From an uncultured Moraxella sp. (lineage in GTDB: Bacteria > Pseudomonadota > Gammaproteobacteria > Pseudomonadales > Moraxellaceae): a DNA stretch of 5,406 nucleotides. The notes under the pieces are model-generated. The model saw only the letters and a program-made list of their open reading frames with translations, did not search any database and was not told where the DNA came from. Shown one piece after another: positions 4,977 to 5,406 of this stretch. Location: the NCBI GenBank assembly GCA_916720335.1, contig CAKAQU010000109.1:1-5406 (forward strand). The letters run 5' to 3'. Made by a program: the position numbers and the translations under genes. The first letter of the stretch is position 1. Each line of letters begins with the position of its first letter.

Positions 4977-5406
4977 ATGGCAATTCCAGTATTATTATGG
5001 GGAGCGGCAGCAGCATTAGGGGCAACTGGCGTGGTTAAAGGGCTTGAAGCGATTGGCAATCAGTCAAAAGCACAAGATATCGGTGAGCGTGCTGAACGTC
5101 TTTATAAAAGAAAAAGAAGACAACTTGATGAAGTGCGCGATGAAACTAATGACGAATTAGAAGCGCTTGGGCGTTTAAAGATGGAGATTGGTGCAAATCA
5201 AATTGCTCATGTTGTTTCGGTGCTAAACCAAAGCAAAAAAACCAAAAGCTATTTAAAAGATTTTCAAAGTGTGATTGATGTTGATGACCTCAAAGAAATG
5301 GAGGTTATGACGCAGCAATCGCTAGAATTAGAATCAGGACTGTTGCAAGGAACAATTACAGGCGCATTGGTAGGATTTGGCGTTTATGGTACGATACCAC
5401 TGGTGG
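4977..5406 (+). CDS. Probable membrane-associated coiled-coil protein, 3' end outside window
   Basis: The frame is open from ATG 4977, with a GGAG site (4967-4970) 6 nt upstream, to the right edge: 143 codons and no stop, so the gene is truncated by the window. Residues about 3-21 are hydrophobic and rich in Ala/Gly (LLWGAAAALGATG), suggesting a membrane helix or glycine-zipper-like segment rather than a clean cleaved signal. Residues about 31-70 are dense in Glu, Arg, Lys and Leu (ERAERLYKRKRRQLDEV, ETNDELEALGRLKMEI), a probable coiled coil. After a mixed region a second Gly-rich hydrophobic stretch begins near 124 (GTITGALVGFGVYGTIPLV) and continues off the edge. It resembles a broad family of uncharacterised bacterial proteins with this hydrophobic-coil-glycine-rich layout, some carrying an unconvincing 'chemotaxis' label. 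No function is assigned. It is probably co-transcribed with the 63-residue gene. Confidence 0.8.
   Translation, partial: MAIPVLLWGAAAALGATGVVKGLEAIGNQSKAQDIGERAERLYKRKRRQLDEVRDETNDELEALGRLKMEIGANQIAHVVSVLNQSKKTKSYLKDFQSVIDVDDLKEMEVMTQQSLELESGLLQGTITGALVGFGVYGTIPLV

Noticed and set aside
1..5406. tRNA, rRNA, CRISPR arrays, insertion sequences or attachment sites
   Set aside because: None was seen: no cloverleaf or rRNA-like sequence, regular spaced repeats, transposase motifs or terminal inverted repeats.

Overview
The window looks like chromosomal DNA from a low-GC gammaproteobacterium, most likely Moraxellaceae (Moraxella or a near relative). Three things suggest this. The base composition is AT-rich. 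Tryptophan genes occur as a trpG-trpD-trpC block without an adjacent trpE, as in Acinetobacter and Pseudomonas. The proteins also resemble gammaproteobacterial Hsp33, TrpG/TrpD/TrpC and MenA. The assignment rests on remembered family patterns, not on a database search.

Layout from left to right. (1) The 3' end of hslO (Hsp33 chaperone, zinc redox-switch domain) lies at the left edge and is closed by a clear rho-independent terminator at 391-415. (2) An extended -10 promoter at 427-455 drives trpG (501-1124), trpD (1160-2254) and trpC (2305-3126), all on the plus strand. A second, internal promoter candidate with a perfect TATAAT sits just before trpC. (3) Convergent to trpC, with only 4 nt between stop codons, is a minus-strand pair: a His-rich lipoprotein gene (4045-4533) followed by menA (3131-4042). 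MenA appears to start on a TTG codon 2 nt after the lipoprotein stop, so the two are probably translationally coupled. (4) An AT-rich divergent region of 231 nt (4534-4764) carries a Zur-like inverted repeat on the lipoprotein side and, on the other side, a 12-bp palindrome, a promoter candidate and an imperfect inverted repeat. (5) At the right edge is a plus-strand pair of unrecognised genes: a 63-residue charged protein (4765-4956) and, 20 nt later, a protein with a Gly/Ala-rich hydrophobic start, a charged probable coiled coil and a second Gly-rich hydrophobic segment, which runs off the window at 5406.

Functionally, trpG, trpD and trpC supply the glutaminase subunit of anthranilate synthase, anthranilate phosphoribosyltransferase and indole-3-glycerol-phosphate synthase; TrpE, TrpF and TrpAB must be encoded elsewhere. 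MenA would prenylate 1,4-dihydroxy-2-naphthoate for menaquinone. The lipoprotein looks like a periplasm-facing metal-binding and/or MliC-like (lysozyme-inhibitor-like) protein. Most of the window is ordinary metabolism. The points most worth a second look are the right-edge two-gene unit, the possible zinc regulation of the lipoprotein-menA pair, and unusual substitutions at normally conserved positions in TrpG (residue 9) and TrpD (residues 130-131).
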